64,000 nt of DNA, taken from assembly GCA_963693315.1 (NCBI GenBank), contig OY856186.1, positions 306,420,661 to 306,484,660 on the forward strand. Direction: 5' to 3'. Of this stretch, positions 11,841 through 23,568 are shown in pieces. The position numbers and the translations under genes are program-made. The first letter of the stretch is position 1; the number at the start of each line of letters is the position of its first letter. This DNA is from Diogma glabrata. Its lineage: Eukaryota; Arthropoda; Insecta; Diptera; Cylindrotomidae. Under the pieces are notes generated by a model. That model saw only the letters and a list, made by a program, of their open reading frames with translations, searched no databases and was not told the DNA's origin.

Positions 11841-13242
11841 AATTGGCGCGAAACAAAACCTTATTTTTATTTATAAAAATAAAACAGAATGGACCCTTGG
11901 AGGATCTTTTAATATAGTTTAGTAATTATGTAGTGAATTTTTTTCGATTAAATTAACTGTGTAATACGCGCAGGAGTGGACGAGTTGGTCTTCAACTGAC
12001 CGTTCTACGAGTCTTACGAGCTCGCGCACTCCAGTTGGGTGATGGAATTGACTAAGGGGTGGTTTGACAGCGTCAGCAATGACTAGCTGAGAAAATATGA
12101 TACAATGGTCGAGCAGATCATAGTGTTAGCCTACTAGTTAAAGCTGAATAGTGTACAATTCAACACTTAGATCAATTACTATCATATACGTTCATAATTT
12201 GAGCCCCGTTTTCTGATTAATTTATTGTTTTAAAACGTATTCGTTTAATGTGTTTGGTGGGAGTGAACGACTCAAGGTATGGTACTGACTGATCATAAGA
12301 GGGCAAAGGTTAAATTTGCATCTTTGATGGTCTAGTGAGTTCTTATGGCTCTGAGACTGGTTAACTCTTACAAACGATCATTTCCTCTCTTAGCTCTCAA
12401 TGCAGGTTCCAGGTTGTGATGGAAAAGCTGAAGTTACATCAGCTTAGAAAATACAGAGTGCAAGCTGGTCATCTACCAACTTGCTCTGGCTAGTTGTTGT
12501 GATTTTACCGGATTCGTCATAAAACCTGAACACCTACTAACTTCCCAACCGTAGAGTAGTATACTTTTGATAGTTTAAATTTTTGTTCTTAGTTTTTTCT
12601 AAATTAATTTTAACATCATTTTTGGAAGAGTACTGCCTAGCGCATGACTCGGACACACACACAACACTCACACATATATTTTATAAATTAACAAAATAAA
12701 TAAATAGTAATAGTAATAAAACAGTTTACTTTCAGTTGATAAATAAATAACACATTCAGGAATTTTAGATCAACAGTTTTATTATAATTCTAATTATTAA
12801 ATTAAATGGCCCATAAATAATTTTTGCTTGTAATTTAATAATTAATTGAAGGCCGATAAAGAAGATCTGAATTGTTAGATTGTTAACAATTACATACAAC
12901 CTAGAACACTTTGTTGCTCACTACTGACTCGAAGATTAGTATACAGTTTTTCGAATTCCCTGTGTACATACAGTACGAATTTGCTATTCCCTTGAAAGGG
13001 AACCCCGTAATTTCCTTTACGGATAGTAGATTGGTAGATAGAGAGATAGTGATTAAGCAATTATACCTTCCAATTTAACCCTTTTGATGATCAAGTGTTA
13101 ATTTTTTTTGGTTTATATTAAGTTTAATTAACCTAAAATTGAATCAGATAAGGGATAATACTTTTCTCTTGGGAATTCAGTTTAAATCTTACGCATCTCA
13201 ATACTTCAAAAGTGACATTGCAAAATACCGAGAGAATCAGAA
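11841..13242 (+). other. 5' leader of element 1, with candidate primer-binding site
   Basis: Three bases after the LTR comes TGGCGCGAAAC (11844-11854), the usual position of a primer-binding site; gypsy-4 has the same 11 bases. I cannot assign the tRNA. The remaining 1.4 kb has no convincing ORF. A GC-richer stretch at about 11970-12060 holds inverted pieces such as ACGAGTCTTACGAGCTCG and could be structured. Confidence 0.6.
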
Positions 13243-14877
13243 ATGAATATTTATGAAAATATTTACAACAATAAATGTTTCCTCTGCACTGAAAAACTGA
13301 ATTCAGACAAGTTGTTGGTAGAAGCACCCTGCACCCATGTTTTCCATGACAGTTGCATTGCAAAGTGGCTAGAAGAGGAGCCACATTGCCCCATTTGTAA
13401 AATAAGCTGTCAACAGTCTGATGTGCATCTCTTGCCGGAGGATCGACGTCCCTTTTCCCCGATTTCACAAACAAGAAAGAATAAGGCACAGCCACAAAAA
13501 CCTGTGGTCAATCGGCAACCAGAGTCTCTCGGTGCTATACCTAAGACGTGGATTCGACCGAATACTAGGGCTGAAGAAAAAAGGCGACAAGCTGAACGTG
13601 CAGGTGTAAAAGCATCAGAAATTGTCGCTAGTTCGCCAAAAGATAATCATGGAAGACAAGACCAGCCAGGAGATAAGTCAGCAACGATTATCGATTTTTC
13701 CGTGATCCAACAGGCCATGGAAGTAAGCATTCGAAAAAGTGTAGAACAGATGCAGAGAGCCTTTGACGAAAAATTTGCGAATCAGTTACTCTTTTCGGAG
13801 AGGATGAAAACAGCTAGTCACCCGCAAAATCCCTCCACATTGTCTATGCATGCACCTAGGGGAAACCAAGGACCTCTTCAAAATTCCAGGAACCTAGGTA
13901 ATATAAATCCATCCTACGTAGCGAATCCTGCAGCTTATCGTCATCATTCCTTAAACGAGAAACACTCCACCATCATTCGTAGCTGGAATGTCTCTTTCAG
14001 TGGAAGACCAACGGAAATGGAGGTGGGAGAATTTATATATCGAGTGAGCACTTTAAATAACATCGCTTTCCCAGGTAGTTATGATGCGGTTGTGGCTCAT
14101 GCTCACTTATTATTCACAAAAAGAGCTTCAGAATGGTATTGGAGATTTCATCACCGTACTCCACGTTTTAATTGGCCCGAACTGTGTATGGCTCTACGTA
14201 CTGAGTTTGGTGATCGTAGCACCGATGAAGAAATAAAAGAGAGAATGCGAGCCCGTAAACAACGTCAAAATGAGAACTTTGACTCTATGTTTAATGACAT
14301 TTTGAGGCAAAGTGATCGGCTCAGTGTTCCAGTAGCTGATAGAGAATTATTGAATATACTGTTGAACAATCTTCGCAGTGAAATACGAAGAGAATTGTGC
14401 TACGTTGAGGTATTTACAGTTGAACATCTTCGCGACCTCTGCTGTAAACGGGAAAAACTTCTAGCTAGTCTACCGCTGCCACCTCGTAACTTTCCTCATC
14501 GCCCTACACAGACGGTATCCGAAATTGCTCCATCTACATCATATCATTATCCTGCGACTGAGGATACGCTTTCTTCATTACCTGATACTATTCCTGAATC
14601 CAACAACCTACAGCAGATTTCTGATGACCCCGTAATTTCCGATGTCTCAGCTATTCATAATCCCAACGGTCATCGTGAGCCAAACAGAACTGTAATTTGC
14701 TGGAACTGCAAGCTAGAAGGACACCGGTTTCAGGATTGTCTACAACCACCTCGACTTTTCTGTTGGAGTTGTGGAAACGAGGGGGTTTACAAATCAAATT
14801 GCACTAGATGCTATTTAAACAAGACCGGGAGCGTGCAGAACATCCAGTCACGCTCCCAAAAGCCAACCCAATTTTAA
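13243..14877 (+). CDS. gag: Gag polyprotein with N-terminal RING-H2 finger (element 1)
   Basis: 544 codons, uninterrupted. The RING-H2 finger starts almost at the first residue: C12, C15, C30, H32, H35, C38, C49, C52, with Trp42 and Pro50 at the positions that contact an E2 in active ligases. A charged linker follows, then a capsid-like region (about 245-410, with a MRARKQR motif shared with copies A/3), a CCHC knuckle (C486, C489, H494, C499) and a second knuckle C507, C510, Val515, C520 where Val replaces His, as in copy A. The RING spacing is the same as in copies A/3 although the proteins are well diverged, which argues for selection on the finger. Gag ends in the zero frame at 14877; the slippery heptamer at 14814-14820 offers a -1 exit toward pol. 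Confidence 0.9.
   Translation: MNIYENIYNNKCFLCTEKLNSDKLLVEAPCTHVFHDSCIAKWLEEEPHCPICKISCQQSDVHLLPEDRRPFSPISQTRKNKAQPQKPVVNRQPESLGAIPKTWIRPNTRAEEKRRQAERAGVKASEIVASSPKDNHGRQDQPGDKSATIIDFSVIQQAMEVSIRKSVEQMQRAFDEKFANQLLFSERMKTASHPQNPSTLSMHAPRGNQGPLQNSRNLGNINPSYVANPAAYRHHSLNEKHSTIIRSWNVSFSGRPTEMEVGEFIYRVSTLNNIAFPGSYDAVVAHAHLLFTKRASEWYWRFHHRTPRFNWPELCMALRTEFGDRSTDEEIKERMRARKQRQNENFDSMFNDILRQSDRLSVPVADRELLNILLNNLRSEIRRELCYVEVFTVEHLRDLCCKREKLLASLPLPPRNFPHRPTQTVSEIAPSTSYHYPATEDTLSSLPDTIPESNNLQQISDDPVISDVSAIHNPNGHREPNRTVICWNCKLEGHRFQDCLQPPRLFCWSCGNEGVYKSNCTRCYLNKTGSVQNIQSRSQKPTQF
14814..14857 (+). promoter_or_regulatory. -1 ribosomal frameshift signal: TTTAAAC plus 9-bp stem
   Basis: The zero-frame codons TAT TTA AAC contain T TTA AAC (14814-14820), a canonical slippery heptamer. 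After a 6-nt spacer come GGGAGCGTG (14827-14835), a 13-nt loop, and the perfect complement CACGCTCCC (14849-14857). A shift of -1 enters a frame open from 14808 to 15056. The heptamer occupies the codons aligned with GGGAAAC in copies A and 3. Confidence 0.8.
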
Positions 14878-15012
14878 AGTCAAACACCTCACTTCACTCA
14901 ACTCCACCTTTAGGAATGCGTTGCCCAGAGGAGTTGGGAAGCAAAACTATTTTGAAGCGAGATTCATCAGCTTGTACTAAATCGTCTATACCTCATCACT
15001 CATTTAAATCAC

Positions 15013-18000
15013 TTGAGCAAAGAATATATGGCACTAAGAACCAGTCTTGGAATTAATTCATTTACAGCATCTCGTAATTATACTCGTTCAGCCTTGCGTA
15101 TTAGAAATTTCTGGAAGAAACGACGATCCTTTCGGTCATCGATTATATCCTCAATCACATCCGTGAAAGATGATGTCCGCGCTTATGCTGAGGTTCAACT
15201 TTTAGGCAACACAAGAGTCGGATTACTTGATAGTGGAGCGTCACTTAGTGTAGTGGGAGGCACTTTCGCACTAGAGCTTCTCCGTACCCCAACACTATTT
15301 ACACGTTCATCGGTAAAAGTTAGAACAGCGGATGGCGCTAGCCAGAAAGTGGTAGGACATCTGAACACTGAGATAAGGTTCCAAGGTCGGACAAAGTCCC
15401 TAGATCTCGTAATTATACCCTCTCTCACACAAAACCTCTATCTAGGTATTGACTTCTTTCGGTTGTTCAACCTGTTTCCACCGTTAACAAATCAGATCCC
15501 GAAAAAAACCGAAACCTCGGTAATATGTACTTTGACAGCTGACGAGGAAGGAAAACTGCAAGATGTCATTCGGCTGATTCCGTCTTTTGCGAAAATGGGA
15601 TTGGGCAGGACGCATGTATTGACTCATGTCATTGATGTTGGCGATGCATCCCCTATCAAACAACGCCTTTATCCAATATCTCCTGCAGTAGAGAAGTTAA
15701 TGGGGGAGGAGCTGGACCGCATGTTAGCTCAGGGTATCATTGAGGAATCTGAGAGTGACTGGAGCTCGCCAGTGGTCTTAATTCGAAAGCCAGGGAAGCT
15801 TCGTCTATGCTTAGATTCGCGTAAGGTGAACAGTGTAACGAAAAAAAAATGCATACCCCTTACCACAGATCGAAGGAATACTGAGCCGACTCCCGCAAGC
15901 TAATTACATCTCTAGTTTAGACTTAAAGGACGCCTTTTGGCAGATTCCTCTGGATGAGGATTCAAAAGAAAAAACAGCGTTCACAGTCCCAGGCCGTCCT
16001 CTTTATCACTTTGTTCGTATGCCTTTTGGTTTGTGCAACTCACCACAGACGATGTCTAAACTGATGGATCGAGTAATACCATCAAGGTTGAAGACTCAGG
16101 TCTTCGTATACCTAGACGATCTTTTAATTGTGACAGATACGTTTGAGTCATATCTTCATATATTAACTGAACTGGCAGGCTGTTTAAAGAAAGCTAATCT
16201 CACCATAAACATTGAGAAGAGCAAATTTCTGCAATCCGAGATCAAATATCTTGGGTATGTCATTAGTAGAGCAGGGATTAACATCGACCAGGAGAAAGTT
16301 GCGGCAATATCAGAGTTCCCAGCTCCTTCGTCAGTGCGCCAGGTTCGTCGATTTTTAGGGATGTCAGGATATTACCGACGGTTTATTTCCGACTACTCTT
16401 CGATTGTGACACCTATTACTGAGTTATTAAAGAAATCCCATGGTAAATTTAAATGGACTGTTGAAGCCGATGCAGCTTTTGTCAATATCAAGAAAGCTTT
16501 GACTTCAGCGCCAGTGCTGGCCAACCCAAACTTTTCAGAACCATTCATATTACAGTGTGATGCAAGTAACGATGGAATAGGCTGCGTGTTGACTCAATTA
16601 GGAAAAGATGGCAGTGAACATCCGATTGCATACATGTCTAAGAAATTAAACCCAGCCCAAAGGAACTACTCCACTAGCGAAAAAGAATGTCTGGCAGTAG
16701 TTCTAGGAATAAAAAAATTTCGAGCGTTCGTTGAAGGACACCCATTTAAAGTAGTAACCGACCATTCTGGTTTAAAGTGGTTGATGAGTCAGAAGGATTT
16801 ATCAGGACGACTGGCGCGCTGGAGTTTGAAACTTCAAGGGTACACCTTTGACATTGAGTACCGAAAAAGCAGTTTAAATATAGTTCCGGATGCATTGTCA
16901 AGAATAAACTCCGTAGACTTGATTGATACCGTGACCGATAACTTTTCCCAAGCAATTGATTTAGATTCACCAGCATTTCAGTCTACCAAATATCTAGAGT
17001 TAATTAAAATCGTCGAGGATGGGAAAGAAGTACTACCAGATTTACGAGTGGAAAAGGGTAGGGTTTATAAGAAAGTTGGATTCACTTCGTGTTTAGAAGG
17101 TGAGCCGTGGAAGCTATGGGTTCCCGAAGAACTAACCCACAACTTGATTGAAATAGCACACGCAGCACCAACGGCAGCCCATGGCGGAGTAGCTAAAACC
17201 TTACAAAACCTTACGTCGTTTTTATTTCTGGCCGAGAATGTTGTTCCAAGTACACTCGTTTGTATCCCAATGCAAGATATGTAAAGTAGTTAAAGCTCCC
17301 AACCAAATTTTGCGTGCACCAATGATAGCTCCTCTAAGAACCGAGAGGGTAATGCAACGATTATATATTGACTTATTAGGCCCGTACCCCAGGACCAAAA
17401 ATTCTAATATTGGACTGTTGGTGGTACTAGACCATATTTCCAAATTCGTGTTCCTGTTCCCTCTTCGCAGTTTCACTTCTACTCCAATCTGCAATCTTCT
17501 GGAAAGTCAAGTATTTCATGTGTTTGGTTGTCCAGAGATTGTGGTTTCGGATAACGGAACGCAATTTAATTCCAAGTTATTCCAACAATTCCTAGCGAAG
17601 TATGGTATAAAACACACTCGCACTTCTTTATATTCACCCCAGGCAAATGCTTCCGAGAGAGTGAACAGGAGTGTGCTCGCCGGAATCAGAGCCTTCTTAA
17701 AGGAAGATCACACCAAATGGGATAAAAACTTGAGTGAAACTTCTTGTGCTTTGCGCAGCTCATATCACTCTACCATCGGCTGTTCCCCTTACTACGCTTT
17801 GTTTGGGCTCCCCATGATCACGCATAGTTCATACTACACTCTACTGAGGAAGTTGGATTGCCTGGAGGAGTCCAGTGACTGTTTAGATCGCGCTGACACT
17901 CTGTCTAACATTCGAGCGCGATTAAAAGATCTAATAGCAAAAGCTTTTGTGACCAGTGCTGCGCGATACAACCTGCGGGCACGTAAACACTTGTTCCAAC

Positions 18001-18185
18001 CGGTTGAAACGGTTTTTCGACGAAACTTCATTCTGAGTGATGCAGGCAGAAATGTCTCAGCTAAATTAGCACCGAAATTTGTAGAGGCCAAGATACTCCA
18101 ATTGGTCGGAAATTCATCTCTAGAGCTCGAAGACATAGCATCCAAACGTGTGGGAATTTATCACACCAAAGATGTGAGGAAATAA
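15013..18185 (+). pseudogene. pol: Pol polyprotein (protease, RT, RNase H, integrase), frameshifted (element 1)
   Basis: Three blocks in different frames. 15013-15903: aspartic protease (LLDSGAS near 15220-15240) and the start of RT. A run of nine A at 15841-15849 shifts the frame where the related pol has Lys-Lys-Asp. Then to 17284: RT with LDLKDAFW and YLDDLL (near 16110), RNase H (CDAS near 16558, TDHSGLKW), and the start of integrase. A second shift lies at about 17215-17230. 17238-18185: integrase with the zinc Cys pair, catalytic Asp (IDLLGPYP), Asp (SDNGTQF) and Glu (ASERVN), and a C-terminal KLAPKF stretch like a GPY/F module. The pol frame equals the gag zero frame, so a -1 shift at 14820 would need a compensating +1 between 14956 and 15056; I infer a small insertion there. 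No chromodomain or env. Confidence 0.88.
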
Positions 18186-18487
18186 CTCATGTTAGGCTTC
18201 AGTTTTTATTCCAGGCCTAATAAATTCCGCCTCATTAGATCTGATCTAACTAGATCTTTCGTGTTATTACAGGTCATTACAGAGTTGCTGGTACAACGTC
18301 ACAACAATTAATTAACAATTGATTTGATCGACCCTCGGCTAGACTATCTACCAATGATATAAAATTTTAGCTTATTTCTTCCTTATCTAAATCTGATTTA
18401 AATGTCTTTTCTTCTAGTACGTTCCACTTAATGGGATTTCCTCTTTCAGATCAAAGCAGCTGTATGTTGTAGCTATTTGTTCTGTGT
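18186..18487 (+). other. 3' untranslated region of element 1
   Basis: About 300 bases between pol and the 3' LTR. I see no purine-rich tract directly before the LTR, where a polypurine primer would be expected. Confidence 0.5.
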
Positions 18488-19824
18488 TGTTAGGAAATAA
18501 AAATCCCCGTTATCCCTATTACGTGTTACCCTATGGTAACAACCGTTCTCACACCATCGTCACTTGCATTTCTTAAATCCAGTCCAACACCTTCGTGGTC
18601 TTATTTCTTTTATTGTTTCAAAATTTTTCCCATGATATATGAAGTTTTCATGGACAATTACCTCAACGGTGATATTTGAATAAAATAACCTTCGTTGTTC
18701 CTATTCCAGTCTGCAAGTGACGGAAATGGTTTTCTATTTCTATGTAAAATTATAAAATTTGTATAAATTTTTTTTTCCCATCAAAAATTGCAAGTATTGC
18801 AATTTTTTTTATTTTTTCCTCAAAACTGAGAAAATCGAAAAATTAGAGAAGGCAGTTGGTAGTGAACTAGCAAAGTGATCGTTAAGTGAAATGTTAACTT
18901 AAAGTAAAGCCAGTTTTGGTGACTTAAATAGAAAATAATATAAGTTACGTGAATAAGTTTATTAATGATTACATTTAATTAATTCAAACATATAAGAAAA
19001 AGTTATGATATTTAGAAACATTCAAGAATGATTACATTTTTTTTTTTACTAATTTAATAAATTAAGAAAAAGTAAAGTTAAGATAAAAGCCAGTTTTGGT
19101 GACTTAAATAGAAAATAATATAAGTTACGTGAATAAGTTTATTAATGATTACATTTAATTAATTCAAAAATATAAGAAAAAGTTATGATATTTAGAAACA
19201 TTCAAGAATGATTACATTTTTTTTTACTAATTTAATAAATTAAGAAAAAGTAAAGTTAAGATAAAAGCCAGTTTTGGTGACTTAACTAGAAAATAATATA
19301 ATTTACGTGAATAAGTTTCATGAATGATGACATTTAATTAATTCAAAAATATAAGAAAAAGTTATGATATTTAGAAACATTAAAGAAAAAAAAATTGAAT
19401 TGATGAGTCAATACAAGCGAAAGCCAAATTTGTGAGAGAGTTTTTTTTGGACAATTAAATAAAATTCTGAAAATTAAAATAAGTGTTTGAATTTACTACG
19501 GAGGATAGGCAGTATCTAGAGGTCAACAATACCACGAGAGGAACGAACCACAATTTCTTAGCGTAAGTCATTCAATATTTCCTAAATTGTAAAAATGTAG
19601 AAATAAATGTCTGTAGCCGATCAGAGAGGCTTTGATAAATATATGTTAAACAAACCAAATTAGCGGTAACATTATGACCGGTTAGGTTGAGTTGTGTTGT
19701 GTGTGCGCTTCGGGCATGAGCAGGGCCGGGAATTCCCAACGATGATTAGGGTCTTCAACCCTCTACCGGCATTTTTTTTCAATATGGTTTCAAAGTAATA
19801 GCTCCCGCTATCCCAGCTATTACA
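18488..19824 (+). repeat. 3' LTR of element 1 (1337 bp)
   Basis: TGTTAGG...ATTACA. Carries the same triple tandem array as the 5' LTR and is not interrupted, which shows the empty site of the nested 9713-11598 element. Confidence 0.94.
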
Positions 19825-22800
19825 TCTCCCACTCTCACCCCTCTCACACGCTCTCACCCTCTCCCACTTGCACCCTATCACTCATATTTACAACTGTGCC
19901 CACAACCATTCCTTCTTGACACAATCCAATATCTATACTTTTTCTAATTACTCTAATAAAAGGGTTATCTTCATAATTACCATCGAGATAGGGAAGTTGC
20001 AAACTTATAAGATTATCCACAACAGCCATCTTAGGCAACGCAACTCATCGTTACATACTTTTTTTTTCTTTGTTTATTGAAATTCTTGTACAAAAAAAAT
20101 AATAATAATCATGAATCATTTAGGTAATTCTTTGAATGAATTCCACTCCATTTTAATTTCAGGTTCTATCCAACTTATCCAACAAAATATATCCTGATAG
20201 TGGCTTACAACAAAAGACGTTTGGAAGAGTTCATCCCTATTTGTTTTTATCAACGTTCCACGGTCCAGGCTATTATATCGGCACTGATTTTGTATGTAAA
20301 CTTTAAGCATAAACCTACTCATTCTGTTTCACAACATTATTGTGAAGGCATAATAAAAACCAATATATGATATAATTTAGAAGTACCTGTACATAAGTTA
20401 TTAGAAAATAAAATACACTGGAAGACTGATATTCATTAATATGGCGGTTAAATATTTTCATACACAAAATTACCAATAACTTCAGAAATTTTCCAAACAT
20501 TAGCTTGATTTTTTTCGCAAGCTACCATATTATGTTGATATAAATCCTAATAAACCTTTATATGATATTTCACTAGGCATTTAAACTATTAAAACAAAAC
20601 AATTATGACATGCTACGACAATTCCATTGATATAACCACCGTCATTAGAAGGATCTCCAAAATATTTGTAGGATCGTTGTACGGTCTTTAATGACACTGG
20701 TCACAGAATCACAATTAAGACACTCCAAAAAAAACCAAGGTTCAAAACCAACAACAAGTAATCATAGCCAAGACCGCAGGATCCACCTGTTACATCTGCG
20801 CTGAAGACCATACTGTTCATTGAAATTATTTAGTTTTTTTTTTAACAAAATCAGTGTACGGATTGTCGGCTTGTTCTTCATGTGAAAGGTCAATTTACCA
20901 CTTTGACCTTCGTTTAACTTGTAAATGAAAAATAATATAGATATTGACTAATTACACATGCATTCCATGAACCCCTCACAAATTCCCACGCATACATACA
21001 CACTCCCATACCCAGGCATACCTCTAATTAAACATAAAAATAAACTGCCACTCACCATTGGTTTGTCCAGATCTCATCTCCGCCGTTGTCCTCTTACTTT
21101 AGTTTTTCATAGTATTCCACAATTCCACAAAGTGTTACACCTCGGCCCTGCCGCAAGTGGTTGATCCACGTTCGTAATTGTATGACTATTTGAGTAAACT
21201 CCGATACACTACACACGCCCCGGTTTCCTATTTTCTTAGTTCAGCTTCGCGTTAATCAACAACACCTTTGCTGTCTCTCTGTCTCAATCTTTTTTTTTTC
21301 ATACCATCGTATCCATTCGAATAAAACAAACTGTTACGATCACCAACATAGTAATACAACAGAATTTACTGCTTTATTTCATTGCATTCAATATCACTAA
21401 GAAAACAAGTATTTACTCTATACAAGAAAATAATGCTAGCTTTTAATGCACTAAGTATGTACGGTTTGCTTGTACAAAATAAATTTAATTTGATATATTT
21501 ATTAATCCGGTTATACGTTAATTTACTAACAGAACCATGTACACTATACAAAAATTAATCTAGTTTTTAATATATTAAAAATGTACGTTTTGCTTGTACA
21601 AAAACAATTAATTTGAATTATTTATTAATTTGGTTATACTTTAAGTTACTACAGTTATTCTTATTTTTATTACTTAACAACACGAACATGTATATATTTT
21701 TTTCTTTATTCTTGGTTCCTTTCCTTTTTTTTTTATTAATTAAGTATTTTACTATCTGAACAAACAAAAACTATTGAATCAGGCTTAGCGGAAAAAAAGG
21801 AGGAATACAAATACCGTTACTATTCTCATGGTCGATTTTCACTACCACTTATTCCGAGTCTTGCACGTCTCACCGGGATATCAATCAACTTGGTTTAAGG
21901 TGTCAGACCTTATTGTTACATTATCAACCGTTTTTAACGTAAAAACAAAAATTAAATGCGAAGGTCTTATCACACGGTTTATACACAAACTCCAAGGATC
22001 ACATTTAAATATTTAAATAAATTAAGATATAATGTCACACACACGAGTATATCACAGAAAAGAATATAAAATAAAACAATTATAGTCACTTACGACGTTT
22101 TAATTTAATTATAATTCTATCGAAAGTAATAGTTATAATCAGGTAAATAACTCACGATCATATTTACTTCTTTGATTTGTTTATCTTTAGGCGACCGTAG
22201 ATATCCTGCAGTTGATTTAATACATGCATCCCATGGTCAGACTTTTCTTACACTATTTGCATGCGGCCCAAGAAACTTGATTTTCCTCAGAAAGAAGATA
22301 TGAAAAAAAATTATCGACAATGACCTTGTATCATTTAACAGGTAAAACGAAAGCGCTACAACTGTTTTTTTTCACGTCCGGCCCAAGCTAAATATCCCAT
22401 ATATTTCTCACACATTCTCACGGTAAATCCGACTTGTTATATACAGTCCATTTCCTTGATATTATTCCCCTTTAACACAAAAAAAGAAACACCACCACTA
22501 ATATGTAAAAATTAGGTTGGAGAATATATATCGTTTCCCGTGGTTTATTGACGTTCAAGAATTGTCCATCCAAATCAAAAAAAGTGGTTTTTTACTTTTG
22601 TTGCACTAACCTAACACTGATTGAATAAATATCATCTTACTTGGGCGTTGATCGTAGTTACCTGGTTGTTTAATTTGCCATCGAAATCCAAATTTTTCCG
22701 CTAATATCTAGGTTGTAAGTCCGCCATATCAACAAACAGCAAAAGTCCAAACGTCAACACACAAAAGACGTCAAAAGAAAATCCAACAAGATCCAATGAA

Positions 22801-23568
22801 CTAATTCGATCGTATGGAATGAAAATATCTTATAACTGAGAGAAAAAGGCTAGGTTACACCTAGTATATATAACAAACTTCAATGCCGAACATGGTAATA
22901 AAACTTTTCGGAATTTAGAAAAAAGGATGGATTACCCCCAGTAAGAAAATACGTATTGCTAATCTGTAAATGGGAAATTATTTTTTTTGAATAATGAAAG
23001 AAATTATTTGAAAAAAAAAACATTTGGATGAATCAAATAATTACATAACCTGAGCACGGATTAAAGAAAATAAACAACCGACTTTATGAAAATTACGTAT
23101 TGCCAAAAATAGTAGACTTAAATGTTTTACAGTAGAATCTATAAGAATTAATAAGAACAACAATATAAAAATAGTAACGTTTCGCAGACCATTTCAGTGC
23201 TGATGGCAAGATATAATTTCAGATTATTGCGACGATTGGACAAATATGCACAGCCGTTTGAGGTTTGAGAACTTCGTTGTTTAATTACGGTTAGTGTTTA
23301 GAGAATTCAAATTCAAGCAGTATGGCAAAGTAATGCGAATGGAAACTTAATATTAGGGGGTAGCAAAATAAAATATTATGGTTAATGGTGTTGTTAAAAA
23401 AAACTATGTGTAACGGAAACTATAGGAAAATAAAACTATAGATTGTGGACAAATGAGAAACTATTATGAACTACGTGTGGCAAGCAAAATTGTGAATTAT
23501 GAAAAAAACAGGCACTACATAAAAAAAACTCTACGGCACCACACTGTCATACTCCAGGCTACATTACA
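19825..23568 (-). repeat. 3' LTR of element 3, proximal piece
   Basis: Aligns throughout with 34576-40359, except that the latter contains the hAT element. Small ORFs such as 20116-20322, 20315-20500 and 20958-21164 recur unchanged in the other LTR but show no coding features; they are treated as chance ORFs in a repeat. Ends CATTACA at 23568. Confidence 0.9.

Larger units (their letters stand above)
8616..19824 (+). mobile_element. Ty3/gypsy LTR retrotransposon, element 1 (second RING-Gag lineage)
   Basis: 5' LTR 8616-11840 (with a nested insertion), primer-binding site 11844-11854, leader to 13242, gag 13243-14877, pol 15013-18185, 3' LTR 18488-19824. A 4-bp TCTC duplication flanks it. Once the nested element and one TA are removed the 5' LTR is exactly 1337 bp, the same as the 3' LTR, and the two look almost identical. 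Gag is intact; pol has at least two clear frameshifts. Gag and Pol are homologous to copies A/3, but the LTR sequence is unrelated. Confidence 0.92.

Noticed and set aside
20116..20500. ORFs of 68 and 61 codons, repeated at 34875-35259
   Set aside because: Inside the two LTRs of element 3; duplication is explained by the LTRs.
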